DNA of 64,000 nucleotides. It comes from Streptomyces uncialis. Its GTDB lineage: Bacteria > Actinomycetota > Actinomycetes > Streptomycetales > Streptomycetaceae. The DNA is taken from NCBI RefSeq assembly GCF_001905345.1, contig NZ_LFBV01000003.1:488985-552984 (forward strand), given 5' to 3'. Each line of letters starts with the position of its first letter. The first letter of the stretch is position 1. Of the stretch, positions 43,291 through 51,672 are shown piece after piece. The notes beneath the pieces were generated by a model that ran no database searches, had not been told where the DNA came from, and saw only the letters and a program-made list of their open reading frames with translations. A program made the translations under genes and the position numbers.

Positions 43291-45089
43291 GCGAGCGGGA
43301 CTCCTCGCGGCCGAGGAGCACCCGGACCCGCACCGTCCCGTACACCGGCGGTACGGAACGCAGGGGCCCCGCCACGATGGGGCAGGCCAACATGATCCGC
43401 TGCGTCCTGCGGGACGATCCGGTGCACATCAACATCTACGATGTGTGGCCCGTCCCCGCCGGGACCCGGCTGGAAGCGGTGATCGACGCCCTGCGCGCGC
43501 TGGTGGTACGCCACGAAGCGCTGCGTACGACCTTCCCGCACGCGTCGGGCACCGCACCGTGCGAGCAGGTCGTCGCGGCCGAGGGGGAGTTCACGGTCAC
43601 CGTCCTCGACCACGCCGAACTCCCCCCGGACGGCGCCCGGTACGCCACCACGGTGGCCCGCCGGGCCCGGGCCGGTCGCTTCCGGCTGGACCGGGAGTTC
43701 CCGCTGCGTGTCTCCGTCGTCGCCCAGGACGGCGCTCCGGCCTTCGTCGCCGTGACGGCCAGCCACGCGGCGACGGACGGCAGCGCCCTCGCGGTGCTGC
43801 GGGAGGAATGGCTGACCCTGCTCGCCGGCGGCACGCTCCCGCCGGTGACGGCCCTCACCCCGCTCGGCCTCGCCGCCGAGGAGGCGGCCCCGGCCGGGCT
43901 CCGCAAGTCCGAGGCGTCCCTGCGGTACTGGGAACAGATCATCCGCACCGGGCCCCAGGCCATGTTCGCCGAACCCCGTGCCACCGGCACCGACGTCCGG
44001 GTGCCGCAGCTCACCCTCCGTTCGCCCCGGGGCGCCGAGGCGCTGGCCCGGGTGGCGGAGCGCACCGGCGGGCTGCCGTCCACCGTGCTGCTGACGGCCT
44101 GGTGCGCGCTGATCGCCCACCGCACCGGCCAGACCACCTGTGTCGCCGCCGTGCCGACCTCCAACCGGTTCCTGCCCCGGCTGGCCCGCACGGTGAACAC
44201 CGTGTCCCAGGACGCCCTGCTCTCCCTGGACGTCCAGGTCCCGTCCTTCGACGCGCTCCTGCGCAAGGCGTGGGGCGCGGCGCTCAACGCCTACCGGCAC
44301 AGCCAGTTCGACGCGCTGCGCCTGTGGGAGATGATCGGGGACACGACGTACGAGCGGGGCAGTCACTTCGCGCGCGACATCGTCTTCAACGACGTGAGCA
44401 CCCTGCCCGCCACCCTCGCCGCCGCGACCCCGGCCCCGGACGGCCCGGAACCGGAGCTGAGCTGGGGACCGGACCAGGTGCTGCCGACCCGCGTCCTGAC
44501 CTTCGTCCATCGGACGGCGCCGGTGCTCCACCTCGGTATGTGGGTCGACCCGGGGCTGTTCACCCGGGACGAGGCGGAAGCCTTCGTCACCGGACTGGTG
44601 CGGCTGCTGGAGGCGGCCGGGACACAGGACGTGCCGTTCACGGACCTCACCGAGGTGACGGGGGTCCGGCCGGTCGGGCGTGACACCGGCTGGACCCGGG
44701 TCGACGGCTGCTGGGTCTCACCGCCCGCCGTGGCGGAGGCCCTGAGTCAGGCACTCGGCGGACTGCCCGTGCACGTCGCCGTGGACAGCCCGGACACGGA
44801 CGCCCCGCCGGACACCGCAGACCCGGACACCGCGCCCTCGGACACCGCGTCCGAGGACCGGGCGGGTCGGCACCTCACGGCGTTCATCGCCTCCGACGGC
44901 TCCCCGCCGACACCGGAGAAGGCCCATGCCGCACTGATGGCCGCCCTCCCCGGCCGACCCGGACTGCTGGCCCCCCGCCGGTATGTGATCGTCCAGGGTC
45001 CGCCCGCGGAGGCCGACCGGAGCGATGGCTGGCTCCGGCAGCGGATTCTCATGGAAGGAACCGGCCGGGGCCGGGGAGATGTGACATGA
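43287..45089 (+). CDS. Stand-alone condensation-domain protein
   Basis: A 600-residue protein resembling an NRPS condensation domain with no adenylation or carrier domain attached. N-terminal PATMGQANMIRCVLRDDPVHINIYDVWP is the donor-side start, followed by LRALVVRHEALRTTFP. The active-site HHxxxDG is SHAATDG: the first His is Ser but the second, catalytic His is kept. Later motifs include DIVFNDVSTLP. The last 140 residues are a linker rich in Asp/Pro/Thr plus a segment like an adenylation C-lobe (LLAPRRYVIVQG). GTG 43287 was chosen because the conserved region starts soon after. Expected role: joining the carrier-bound amino acid to an amine or alcohol acceptor. Confidence 0.85.
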   Translation: MSERDSSRPRSTRTRTVPYTGGTERRGPATMGQANMIRCVLRDDPVHINIYDVWPVPAGTRLEAVIDALRALVVRHEALRTTFPHASGTAPCEQVVAAEGEFTVTVLDHAELPPDGARYATTVARRARAGRFRLDREFPLRVSVVAQDGAPAFVAVTASHAATDGSALAVLREEWLTLLAGGTLPPVTALTPLGLAAEEAAPAGLRKSEASLRYWEQIIRTGPQAMFAEPRATGTDVRVPQLTLRSPRGAEALARVAERTGGLPSTVLLTAWCALIAHRTGQTTCVAAVPTSNRFLPRLARTVNTVSQDALLSLDVQVPSFDALLRKAWGAALNAYRHSQFDALRLWEMIGDTTYERGSHFARDIVFNDVSTLPATLAAATPAPDGPEPELSWGPDQVLPTRVLTFVHRTAPVLHLGMWVDPGLFTRDEAEAFVTGLVRLLEAAGTQDVPFTDLTEVTGVRPVGRDTGWTRVDGCWVSPPAVAEALSQALGGLPVHVAVDSPDTDAPPDTADPDTAPSDTASEDRAGRHLTAFIASDGSPPTPEKAHAALMAALPGRPGLLAPRRYVIVQGPPAEADRSDGWLRQRILMEGTGRGRGDVT

Positions 45090-46354
45090 CGATCGACGAC
45101 ACAACCGTCCAGCGGGAGCCGGACTCCCTCCCCAGCCCATGGCGCTCCAGCCGCTTCCGGCTGTTCTTCACCGCCCGCAGCACCTCGCTGCTGGCCGACG
45201 GCATGCTGATGGTCTCGCTCACCACCGCCGTACTGGGAGCCGGATACGGCGCCGCCGGAGTGGGATACGCGCTGGCCGCGTGGATGGCGCCGATCGTGCT
45301 GCTGGTGCTCTTCGGCGGCGTGATGGCCGACCGGTTCACCCCGCAGGTGATGATGGTCGGCGCCGATGTGGTGCGGATGGTGGCCATGCTCGCGCTCGCC
45401 GCGCTGCTGGTCGCGACCGACGTACGGCTGTGGCAGATCATGGCGCTGATGGCCCTCAGCGGTGCCGCGACCGCCATGTTCCAGCCGGGGCTCGCGAGCA
45501 TGGTCCCCCAGGTCGCGCAGGACATCCAGCGCGCCAACGCGCTGCTGCGGATCGCCGAGGCGATCTGCACCCTGCTCGGTCCGGGGGTGGCCGGTCTGCT
45601 CGTGGCCTACTGGGATGTCGCCGGGTCCTTCGTCGTCATCGCGGCGGCCTACGCGCTGAGCGCGCTGGGCCTCGCGCCGCTGCGCAAGCTGAGCACCGCC
45701 CGGGACGACAGCGACGCCCCCATGTGGCAGCGGCTGGCCACGGGCTGGCACGAGTTCCGGGCCCGCTCCTGGCTGTGGGGGGTCATCGCCGTCTGGGCCG
45801 TCTACGGTCTGTTCGTCTTCGGCCCGGCCCTGCCGCTCGGCGCGGCGCTGCTCACCGAGCAGCACGGGGCCAGCGGATACGGCTGGATCGCGTCCGCCGA
45901 CGGCGCCGGGACCATCATCGGCGGGCTGCTCGGGATGCGGGTCCGGCCGCGCCGACCGCTTGTCGCGGGGGCCTGCGCCATGTTCTTCTTCGCGCTCAAC
46001 CCGCTGGCGCCCGCGCTCGGCTGGTCCTTCACCGTGACGGCGCTCACCGGTGTCGTGGCGGGCTGCGGGTTCGCCTTCTGGGGTGTCATGTGGGCGACCA
46101 GCGTGCAGTCCCATATCCCGCTGGCCGTCCTCAGCCGGGTCTCCGCCTACGACGTCGCCGGATCGATCATGGTCATTCCGCTGGGCCGGGCGCTGGCGGG
46201 TCCGGCGGCCGAGTCGTTCGGGGCGGACCGCGTACTGCTCTTCTCCTCGGTCATGTCCTTCGTCCTCATCGCCGTCATGCTCTGTGTGCCCGCGATCCGC
46301 GGACTCGGCCGGGCACCGGAACGCTCCACCGGGAAGGAGGACGGCGGCGGCTGA
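45086..46354 (+). CDS. MFS exporter of the carrier-protein cluster
   Basis: A 422-residue major facilitator (EntS/MefA-like) with about 12 membrane helices. Helix landmarks: SLLADGMLMVSLTTAVL, VLFGGVMADRFTPQVMMVGAD (motif A) and TAMFQPGLASMVPQVAQ. Its ATG overlaps the condensation gene stop (ATGA), so it is the last gene of the PhyH-DUF6271-condensation operon. It most likely exports the product. Confidence 0.93.
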   Translation: MTIDDTTVQREPDSLPSPWRSSRFRLFFTARSTSLLADGMLMVSLTTAVLGAGYGAAGVGYALAAWMAPIVLLVLFGGVMADRFTPQVMMVGADVVRMVAMLALAALLVATDVRLWQIMALMALSGAATAMFQPGLASMVPQVAQDIQRANALLRIAEAICTLLGPGVAGLLVAYWDVAGSFVVIAAAYALSALGLAPLRKLSTARDDSDAPMWQRLATGWHEFRARSWLWGVIAVWAVYGLFVFGPALPLGAALLTEQHGASGYGWIASADGAGTIIGGLLGMRVRPRRPLVAGACAMFFFALNPLAPALGWSFTVTALTGVVAGCGFAFWGVMWATSVQSHIPLAVLSRVSAYDVAGSIMVIPLGRALAGPAAESFGADRVLLFSSVMSFVLIAVMLCVPAIRGLGRAPERSTGKEDGGG

Positions 46355-46463
46355 CCGGGGACCGGAGCGGACCGGCCCGAACAGGCCACCGAACCGTCAG
46401 TTCCGGACTTCGTCGGCTCCGCACTCAACGCCCCTGCCCACCGGACCCGCCTCTCCTGAGTGA

Positions 46464-46483
46464 GCGGGCCCGCGCGGGCCCGC
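46464..46483. terminator. Perfect GC hairpin after the MFS gene
   Basis: GCGGGCCCGC occurs twice head to tail, each copy a palindrome, within a larger CTGAG...CTCAG stem. It probably ends the carrier-protein-cluster operon before the protease gene. Confidence 0.45.
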
Positions 46484-46504
46484 GAACCTCGCTCAGGGGG
46501 GCAT

Positions 46505-49500
46505 GTGTTCAACGGACAGCACAGACAACAGGGTTCCGGGGTGGCGGCGTTCGCCGTCGCGGTCTCCATGGCGCTGGTCGCCGGGACGGCCGTCGCCGCG
46601 AACGCCGCCGCGTCCCCGCCGCCCGACGGGGACGCGGCGGCACCACGGCAGAGGTCCGACGACCCGGTGTGGGTCACGCTGATCACCGGTGACCGGGTCG
46701 GGGTCGACGCCCGGGGCGAGGTCGCCGGATTCGAGCCCGCCGAAGGGCGGGCCGGTGTCCCCGTGCACACCCACACCGACCGCGGTCGCACCTATGTGGT
46801 GCCGCGGGACGCGCGCCGGCTGATCGCGGACGGCAGGCTGGACCGACGGCTGTTCGACGTCACCGGGCTGAGCGGTGCGCAGAGCCGGAAGGCGCACCGG
46901 GACGGGCTGCGGCTGATCGTGGAGTACGGGGGCGCCGCCGGTCCGGATGCCCGGAGGTCCGTGCGGGCCGCCGACGGTACGGAACGCGACCGGCCGCTGC
47001 GTTCCCTGAACGCGGACGCGGTGACCGGTACGCCGCGGCTGTGGGACACCCTCACCGAGGCCGGTCGCGGTGGGGCGCGGACCACGGCGTCCGGGATCAG
47101 CCGGATCTGGCTGAACGGCGTGGTCAAGGCCGCCCTGGAACGGAGCACCGGGCAGATCGGAGCGCCCCAGGCATGGCGGTCCGGATGGGAGGGCCAGGGC
47201 GTACGGATCGCCGTCCTCGACACCGGTGTCGACGCGGACCACCCCGATCTGTCGGGCCGGGTGATCGCGGCGCGGAACTTCAGCACATCCCCGCACACCA
47301 CCGACCGCAACGGTCACGGCACCCATGTGGCGTCCACGGCCGCGGGCAGCGGAGCCCGGTCGAACGGTACCCACCGGGGCGTCGCGCCGCGGGCCGGGAT
47401 CCTGAGCGGCAAGGTGCTGGAGGACAACGGGGGCGGCAGCGAGTCGGCCGTCCTGGCGGGGATGGAGTGGGCGGTCGAGCAGGGCGCGGACATCGTCAAT
47501 CTCAGCATCACGGGCGACGCCGATCCCGCGATCGACCCGATGGAGGCCTATATCGACCGGGCGACGGCCGAGACGGGTGTGCTCTTCGTGGTGGCGGCGG
47601 GCAACGCGGGGCGGAACGTCATCGGCTCGCCGGGCAGCGCGGACGCCGCCTTCACCGTCGGAGCGGTCGACCGCGCGGACCGGCTCGCCCCGTTCTCCAG
47701 CAGGGGCCCCCGGTACGCGGGGGGTGTGGTCAAACCCGATGTGACCGCGCCGGGTGTGGGCATCGTCGCCGCCGCGGCCGCCGGCACCGGGGCCCCCGGC
47801 AGCATCCCGGGCTACACCGCGATCTCGGGTACGTCGATGGCGACCCCGCATGTGGCGGGGGCCGCCGCGCTGCTCAAGCAGAAGCATCCCGACCGGCGCG
47901 CGGCGGAACTGCGCGGCGCGCTCGCCTCGTCCGCCGCGGACACCGGACACACCGCCTATGAGCAGGGCACCGGCCGGATCGCCGTCGACCGGGCACTCGG
48001 CCAGACCGTGACCCCGACCGAGGTATCGATCGGCCTGGGCGAGCAGCGGTGGCCGCACGGCGACGACACACCGGTCACCGGGAAGCTGACCTATCGCAAC
48101 AGCGGCCCGGCGGACGCGGTCCTCGATCTGGCGGTGGCCGGTCACGGTCCCGGGAACAGACCCGCACCGGCCGGGTTCTTCACCCTGGGCGCGGACCGGG
48201 TCACCGTCCCGGCCGGGGGGACCGCCTCCGTCGAGGTCACCGCGGACACCCGGGTGGGCGGCGAGGACGGCCACTTCGCGGCCACGGTCACGGCGTCCGG
48301 GGCCGGTTTGACCGTCCGGTCGACCGTGTCGGTCGAGCGCGAGGTGGAGTCGTACGACATCACCTTCCGGACCATCGGCCGGGACGGGAGGCCGAGCAGG
48401 GACTTCGGGGCGTTGGTGTCCTCCGTGGACTCGCTCGAACCGGGGTACCACTTCCTGTCGTCCGCCGACGGTGATCCCGTGGTCCGGCTGACCCGGGGCG
48501 AGTACGTGCTCGACGCCTGGGGTCCGGTCGACCCCGCAGATCCCACCAAGGGGTTCGACGCGCTGGTGCAGCCCAAGCTGGTGATCGACAGGGCGCGGAC
48601 GGTCACGCTCGACGCCCGCCGGGCCAGGCCGGTGCGGATCACCGGGCCCGATCCCGGGGCCCCGCGGGCCGCGGGAGGGATGGAGTACGCCCGGACCGGG
48701 TCGGCCGGCGAGGACATCGGCGGGTTCTACCCCGGGGAGTCGTTCGCCACGCTGAACGTCGCGCACCTCGGGCCGCCGGTCACGGACGGGTCGCTGCGCC
48801 AGGGCTGGTACGGGCTCTGGCGCAAAGCCGACCGCACCGAGTACCACGCGGCTTCCGGCGGGCGGGTGGAACGGCTCGCCACCGGATACAGCCGCGTCTT
48901 CAGGCCCGCGGAGTTCGCCACGGTGAAGGTGGCTCTCGGGGCCCCGGCCGCTGGCAAAAGGGCCACTCTGGAGCCGAGCCCGCACTTGTCGGGCGGTCTC
49001 TGGGGAATGCGTGGCTTCGGTGTCGCGTGGCCGCTGCCCGACACCCGTACGGTGCGGCTCTCCACGGGCGACGGGGTGCGATGGAGTTTCCGCTTCGGCC
49101 AGCTCACCGGGGACGACCCGGGCGGCGGTGACCGGACGGAAGCGGTGCTGGAGTCCGGGCCCAGGACCTACCGGGCGGGCAGGATCCACCGGGAGACGTT
49201 CAACACCGCCGTCTTCGGTCCGCTGCTCGACCAAGGGTCGGGCTTCTCGCGTCGTGGCGATCAGCTGGTCCCCCGGATTCCGCTGTTCTCGGACGGCCGG
49301 GGCCACTCCGGAACGTCCGGCATCGGGTCCGCCAGGACCACGCTGTACCGGAACGGGACGAGGATCGGCGAGATCCCCGACGCGCTGACCGGCGGGAGGT
49401 CGGTACCGATCGGCCGGGAGGCCGGGCGGTTCACGCTCACCACCTCGGTGCTGCGCGACACGGCGACGGCCCGGGTGAGCAGCCGGATCGACGCCGCGTG

Positions 49501-49849
49501 GACGTTCCGGGCGGCCGCGGCGCCGACGGACGACGAGGTGATGATGCCGATCTCGACCGTGCGCTTCTCCGGTGCGCGGGTCGGCCCGGACAGCACCGCC
49601 CCGGCCGGCGCCGTCCAGCGGATTCCGCTCCAGGTGCACGGCGCCGCGGCGAACGGCAACGTCAGGTCGCTGACCGCGCACGCCTCGTACGACGGCGGTC
49701 GGACATGGCGGGAACTCACGGTGACCGGGGCCAGGGCGACGGTGCGGAACCCGGCGAGGGGCGAGTCGGTCACCCTGCGTGCCCGGGTGACCGACAAGCA
49801 GGGCGGCACCGCGAGCGTGACCGTGCACGACGCCTTCTTCGGCGGGTAG
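46505..49849 (+). CDS. Secreted subtilisin-like serine protease (S8 family)
   Basis: A protein of about 1114 residues. A signal peptide (AAFAVAVSMALVAGTAVAANA) is followed by a prodomain-like part to about residue 215, then a subtilase domain with Asp in VLDTGVDADHPDL, His in NGHGTHVAS and Ser in GTSMATPHVAGAA, the complete triad. A 600-residue C-terminal region of beta-rich repeats follows. GTG 46505 (GGGG upstream) was chosen because the signal peptide starts just after; GTG 46460 would add 15 residues. Large secreted proteases of this layout are common in Streptomyces. Confidence 0.93.
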   Translation: MFNGQHRQQGSGVAAFAVAVSMALVAGTAVAANAAASPPPDGDAAAPRQRSDDPVWVTLITGDRVGVDARGEVAGFEPAEGRAGVPVHTHTDRGRTYVVPRDARRLIADGRLDRRLFDVTGLSGAQSRKAHRDGLRLIVEYGGAAGPDARRSVRAADGTERDRPLRSLNADAVTGTPRLWDTLTEAGRGGARTTASGISRIWLNGVVKAALERSTGQIGAPQAWRSGWEGQGVRIAVLDTGVDADHPDLSGRVIAARNFSTSPHTTDRNGHGTHVASTAAGSGARSNGTHRGVAPRAGILSGKVLEDNGGGSESAVLAGMEWAVEQGADIVNLSITGDADPAIDPMEAYIDRATAETGVLFVVAAGNAGRNVIGSPGSADAAFTVGAVDRADRLAPFSSRGPRYAGGVVKPDVTAPGVGIVAAAAAGTGAPGSIPGYTAISGTSMATPHVAGAAALLKQKHPDRRAAELRGALASSAADTGHTAYEQGTGRIAVDRALGQTVTPTEVSIGLGEQRWPHGDDTPVTGKLTYRNSGPADAVLDLAVAGHGPGNRPAPAGFFTLGADRVTVPAGGTASVEVTADTRVGGEDGHFAATVTASGAGLTVRSTVSVEREVESYDITFRTIGRDGRPSRDFGALVSSVDSLEPGYHFLSSADGDPVVRLTRGEYVLDAWGPVDPADPTKGFDALVQPKLVIDRARTVTLDARRARPVRITGPDPGAPRAAGGMEYARTGSAGEDIGGFYPGESFATLNVAHLGPPVTDGSLRQGWYGLWRKADRTEYHAASGGRVERLATGYSRVFRPAEFATVKVALGAPAAGKRATLEPSPHLSGGLWGMRGFGVAWPLPDTRTVRLSTGDGVRWSFRFGQLTGDDPGGGDRTEAVLESGPRTYRAGRIHRETFNTAVFGPLLDQGSGFSRRGDQLVPRIPLFSDGRGHSGTSGIGSARTTLYRNGTRIGEIPDALTGGRSVPIGREAGRFTLTTSVLRDTATARVSSRIDAAWTFRAAAAPTDDEVMMPISTVRFSGARVGPDSTAPAGAVQRIPLQVHGAAANGNVRSLTAHASYDGGRTWRELTVTGARATVRNPARGESVTLRARVTDKQGGTASVTVHDAFFGG

Positions 49850-49926
49850 GCGTCACGGCGCAGGGTGCCGCGGGTGCGGCGGGTACGCCGGTGCACCGGG
49901 TACGACGGGTGCGCGCTGACGGCGGT

Positions 49927-49966
49927 GGGCCCGCCGGGACCCCTTGCACCGGGTCCCGGCGGGCCC
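49927..49966. terminator. Bidirectional terminator between convergent genes
   Basis: Two perfect 16-base arms (49927-49942 and 49951-49966) pair around an 8-base loop. The site lies between the 3' ends of the protease and the convergent nitroreductase. A second, partial copy of the right arm follows at 49976-49990. Confidence 0.8.
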
Positions 49967-50035
49967 GCGTCGTACCGGGTCCCGGCGGACCCGCGGCGCT
50001 CGCTCACGTCCGGCCCGCGCCGGGTCCGTCGGGGC

Positions 50036-50662
50036 TCAGAGGCAGCTGACGGCCTCCTCGTACTCCAGGCGGGGCAGCCGTTCGAACCAGGGGTTGTCGC
50101 CGGGCTTGCCGATGTTGACGACGAGGAACGACCTCAGCCGGCCGTCGGGGAAGAACTCGCCGTCCACGCCGTCCGCGTCGAAGCCGCCGAGCGGGCCCGC
50201 GGCCAGACCGGCGGCACGGACCGAGAGCAGGAAGTAGCCGGCCTGGAGGGCGGAGTTGAAGCGCGCGTGCTCCTGGTGCCCCACCGGGTCCGATTCGAGG
50301 GCTTCCTTCAGCTCGGGCATGAAGGGCAGCAGCCGCGGGATGTGCTCGCTGTACCGGGTGTCGTAGGCGAGGACGGCGATCACGGGGGCCGAGACGCTCT
50401 TGGCCCGGTTGCCCTCCGCCAGATGCGGGATCAGCCGCCGCTGGGCGTCGCCGGAGCGCAGGAAGAGCACCCGCAGCGGGTTGGTGTTGGCCGAGGTCGG
50501 TGGCCACTTCGCGAGCTCCCAGATGGCCCGGAGGGTCTCGTCGGGGACGGGCTCGTCGGTGAAGGAGTTCGCGGTGCGGGCGCCGGTGAACAGCAGACGG
50601 CGCGCTTCGGCCGCGAGCACGAGGTGTTCCTCGTACAGGTCGGGCGTCGGGGGTGTGTTCAT
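50036..50662 (-). CDS. Nitroreductase-family FMN oxidoreductase (RutE-like)
   Basis: A 208-residue nitroreductase. FTGARTANSFTDEPVPDETLRAIWELAKWPPTSANTNPLR contains the FMN-phosphate-binding start and the PTSANxNP signature of the RutE/malonic-semialdehyde-reductase group. GPLGGFDADGVDGEFFPDG and LVVNIGKPG follow. No rut (pyrimidine) genes are nearby, so the substrate is open. A MarR-type operator lies at 50779-50796, in its promoter, and the divergent marR gene suggests induction by a quinone, nitro compound or other toxicant. Confidence 0.92.
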   Translation of the reverse strand: MNTPPTPDLYEEHLVLAAEARRLLFTGARTANSFTDEPVPDETLRAIWELAKWPPTSANTNPLRVLFLRSGDAQRRLIPHLAEGNRAKSVSAPVIAVLAYDTRYSEHIPRLLPFMPELKEALESDPVGHQEHARFNSALQAGYFLLSVRAAGLAAGPLGGFDADGVDGEFFPDGRLRSFLVVNIGKPGDNPWFERLPRLEYEEAVSCL

Positions 50663-50778
50663 CGTGAGGGTTTCCTTTGCCGGTCTCTGTGGGGGCGATT
50701 CCCGGGAACGGGCGGGGCCGGGTGTCCGTCCCGGGGGCGGTCACCCGGAGCTCGATGGGGTGACCAGCCAGCAATCTA

Positions 50779-50796
50779 GTTCGTTCTGCAACGAAC
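50779..50796. promoter_or_regulatory. MarR operator 1 (nitroreductase side)
   Basis: GTTCGTTCTGCAACGAAC is a palindrome with 7-base arms around CTGC. It lies 117 bases upstream of the nitroreductase ATG. Confidence 0.75.
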
Positions 50797-50902
50797 CATA
50801 ACACCACCCGCACCGCCTCCGGACAGGCAATCCCCTGGACGCCGCCCCCGGAGAGCGCCCCCCACCTGCGACGCTTGACCCCTGACCGGAGTCCCGCTTA
50901 CC

Positions 50903-50919
50903 TTCGTTGCAGAACGAAC
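50903..50919. promoter_or_regulatory. MarR operator 2
   Basis: TTCGTTGCAGAACGAAC is the reverse complement of operator 1 (17 of 17 shared bases) and lies 117 bases upstream of the marR ATG. The two boxes flank the divergent promoters. Confidence 0.75.
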
Positions 50920-51004
50920 TACATAGGCGGCCCGACACGATCGGACCACCGGTCCGGCGACTGCCCCGCCGGACCCGCACCCACCGGAAGGACTCCGGAT
51001 ATAA

Positions 51005-51021
51005 TTCGTTGTGGAACCAAC
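51005..51021. promoter_or_regulatory. MarR operator 3, next to the marR ribosome site
   Basis: TTCGTTGTGGAACCAAC matches operator 2 at 14 of 17 positions and ends 14 bases before the marR ATG, suggesting autorepression. Confidence 0.6.
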
Positions 51022-51035
51022 CTTTCGGAGGGGCC

Positions 51036-51593
51036 ATGAGCCTGCGGAACACCCACGAGGAGCGGGAGACCACGGCCCGCGAGGTCGACGGCCCGCGCCG
51101 GGACACCCCGTCGGACACCCCGGCGGGCAGCTCGCCCGCCCGCCCGCTGAACCGCGCCGAGCGGGCGGCCTGGCTCGGACTCCTCTCCACCCATCTGCGA
51201 CTCCTGCGCACCCTCGACCGTGAGCTGATGACGGCCGAGCGCCTTCCCATGTCCTCCTTCGAGGTGCTGCTCACCCTCGCCGAGGCCCCCGGACGCCATC
51301 TGCGGATGAAGGAGCTCGCCGCGTCCCTGCTGATCAGCCGCAGCGGGCTCACCCGCATCGTGGACGACCTCGAACGCCAGGGCTTCGTCGAGCGGCGCAA
51401 GTGCTCCACCGACGCCCGGGGCTTCGACGCGGTCCTCACCGAGGCCGGGACCAGGGCGTACCGCCGGGCCCGCAAGGTTCACCTCAGCAGCCTCCGGGCC
51501 GAGTTCCTCGACAAGCTCACGCCGGAGGACCTCACGGCCCTCGGCGGCATCTGGCGCACGGTCGGCTTCGACGACTCCGCCACCACCTGCTGA
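51036..51593 (+). CDS. MarR-family transcriptional regulator
   Basis: A 185-residue winged-helix repressor. The N-terminal 40 residues are a charged, Pro-rich extension. The core has LRTLDRELMTAERLPMSSFEVLLTLAEAPGRHLRMKELAASLLISRSGLTRIVDDLERQGFVERRKCSTDARGFD split between the HTH and the wing. ATG 51036 follows CGGAGGGG. A lone Cys in the wing (RKCSTD) could sense oxidants, but this is speculation. Three matching operators in the 373-base divergent gap point to control of itself and the nitroreductase; the downstream LLM gene is probably in the same operon. Confidence 0.94.
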   Translation: MSLRNTHEERETTAREVDGPRRDTPSDTPAGSSPARPLNRAERAAWLGLLSTHLRLLRTLDRELMTAERLPMSSFEVLLTLAEAPGRHLRMKELAASLLISRSGLTRIVDDLERQGFVERRKCSTDARGFDAVLTEAGTRAYRRARKVHLSSLRAEFLDKLTPEDLTALGGIWRTVGFDDSATTC

Positions 51594-51672
51594 CCGGCCG
51601 CGCCGGACCGGCGGGCCTCCCCTCCCGGCCGCCCGAAGGGGCCGTCCGCTCAACGGAAAGCACCACATCCTC

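Noticed and set aside
40925..43435. An 836-codon minus-strand frame across the PhyH and DUF6271 genes
   Set aside because: Shadow of two motif-bearing plus-strand genes; no motif of its own.
46493..49828. A 1111-codon minus-strand frame opposite the protease
   Set aside because: Arg/Gly/Pro-rich shadow; the plus strand encodes a full subtilisin triad.
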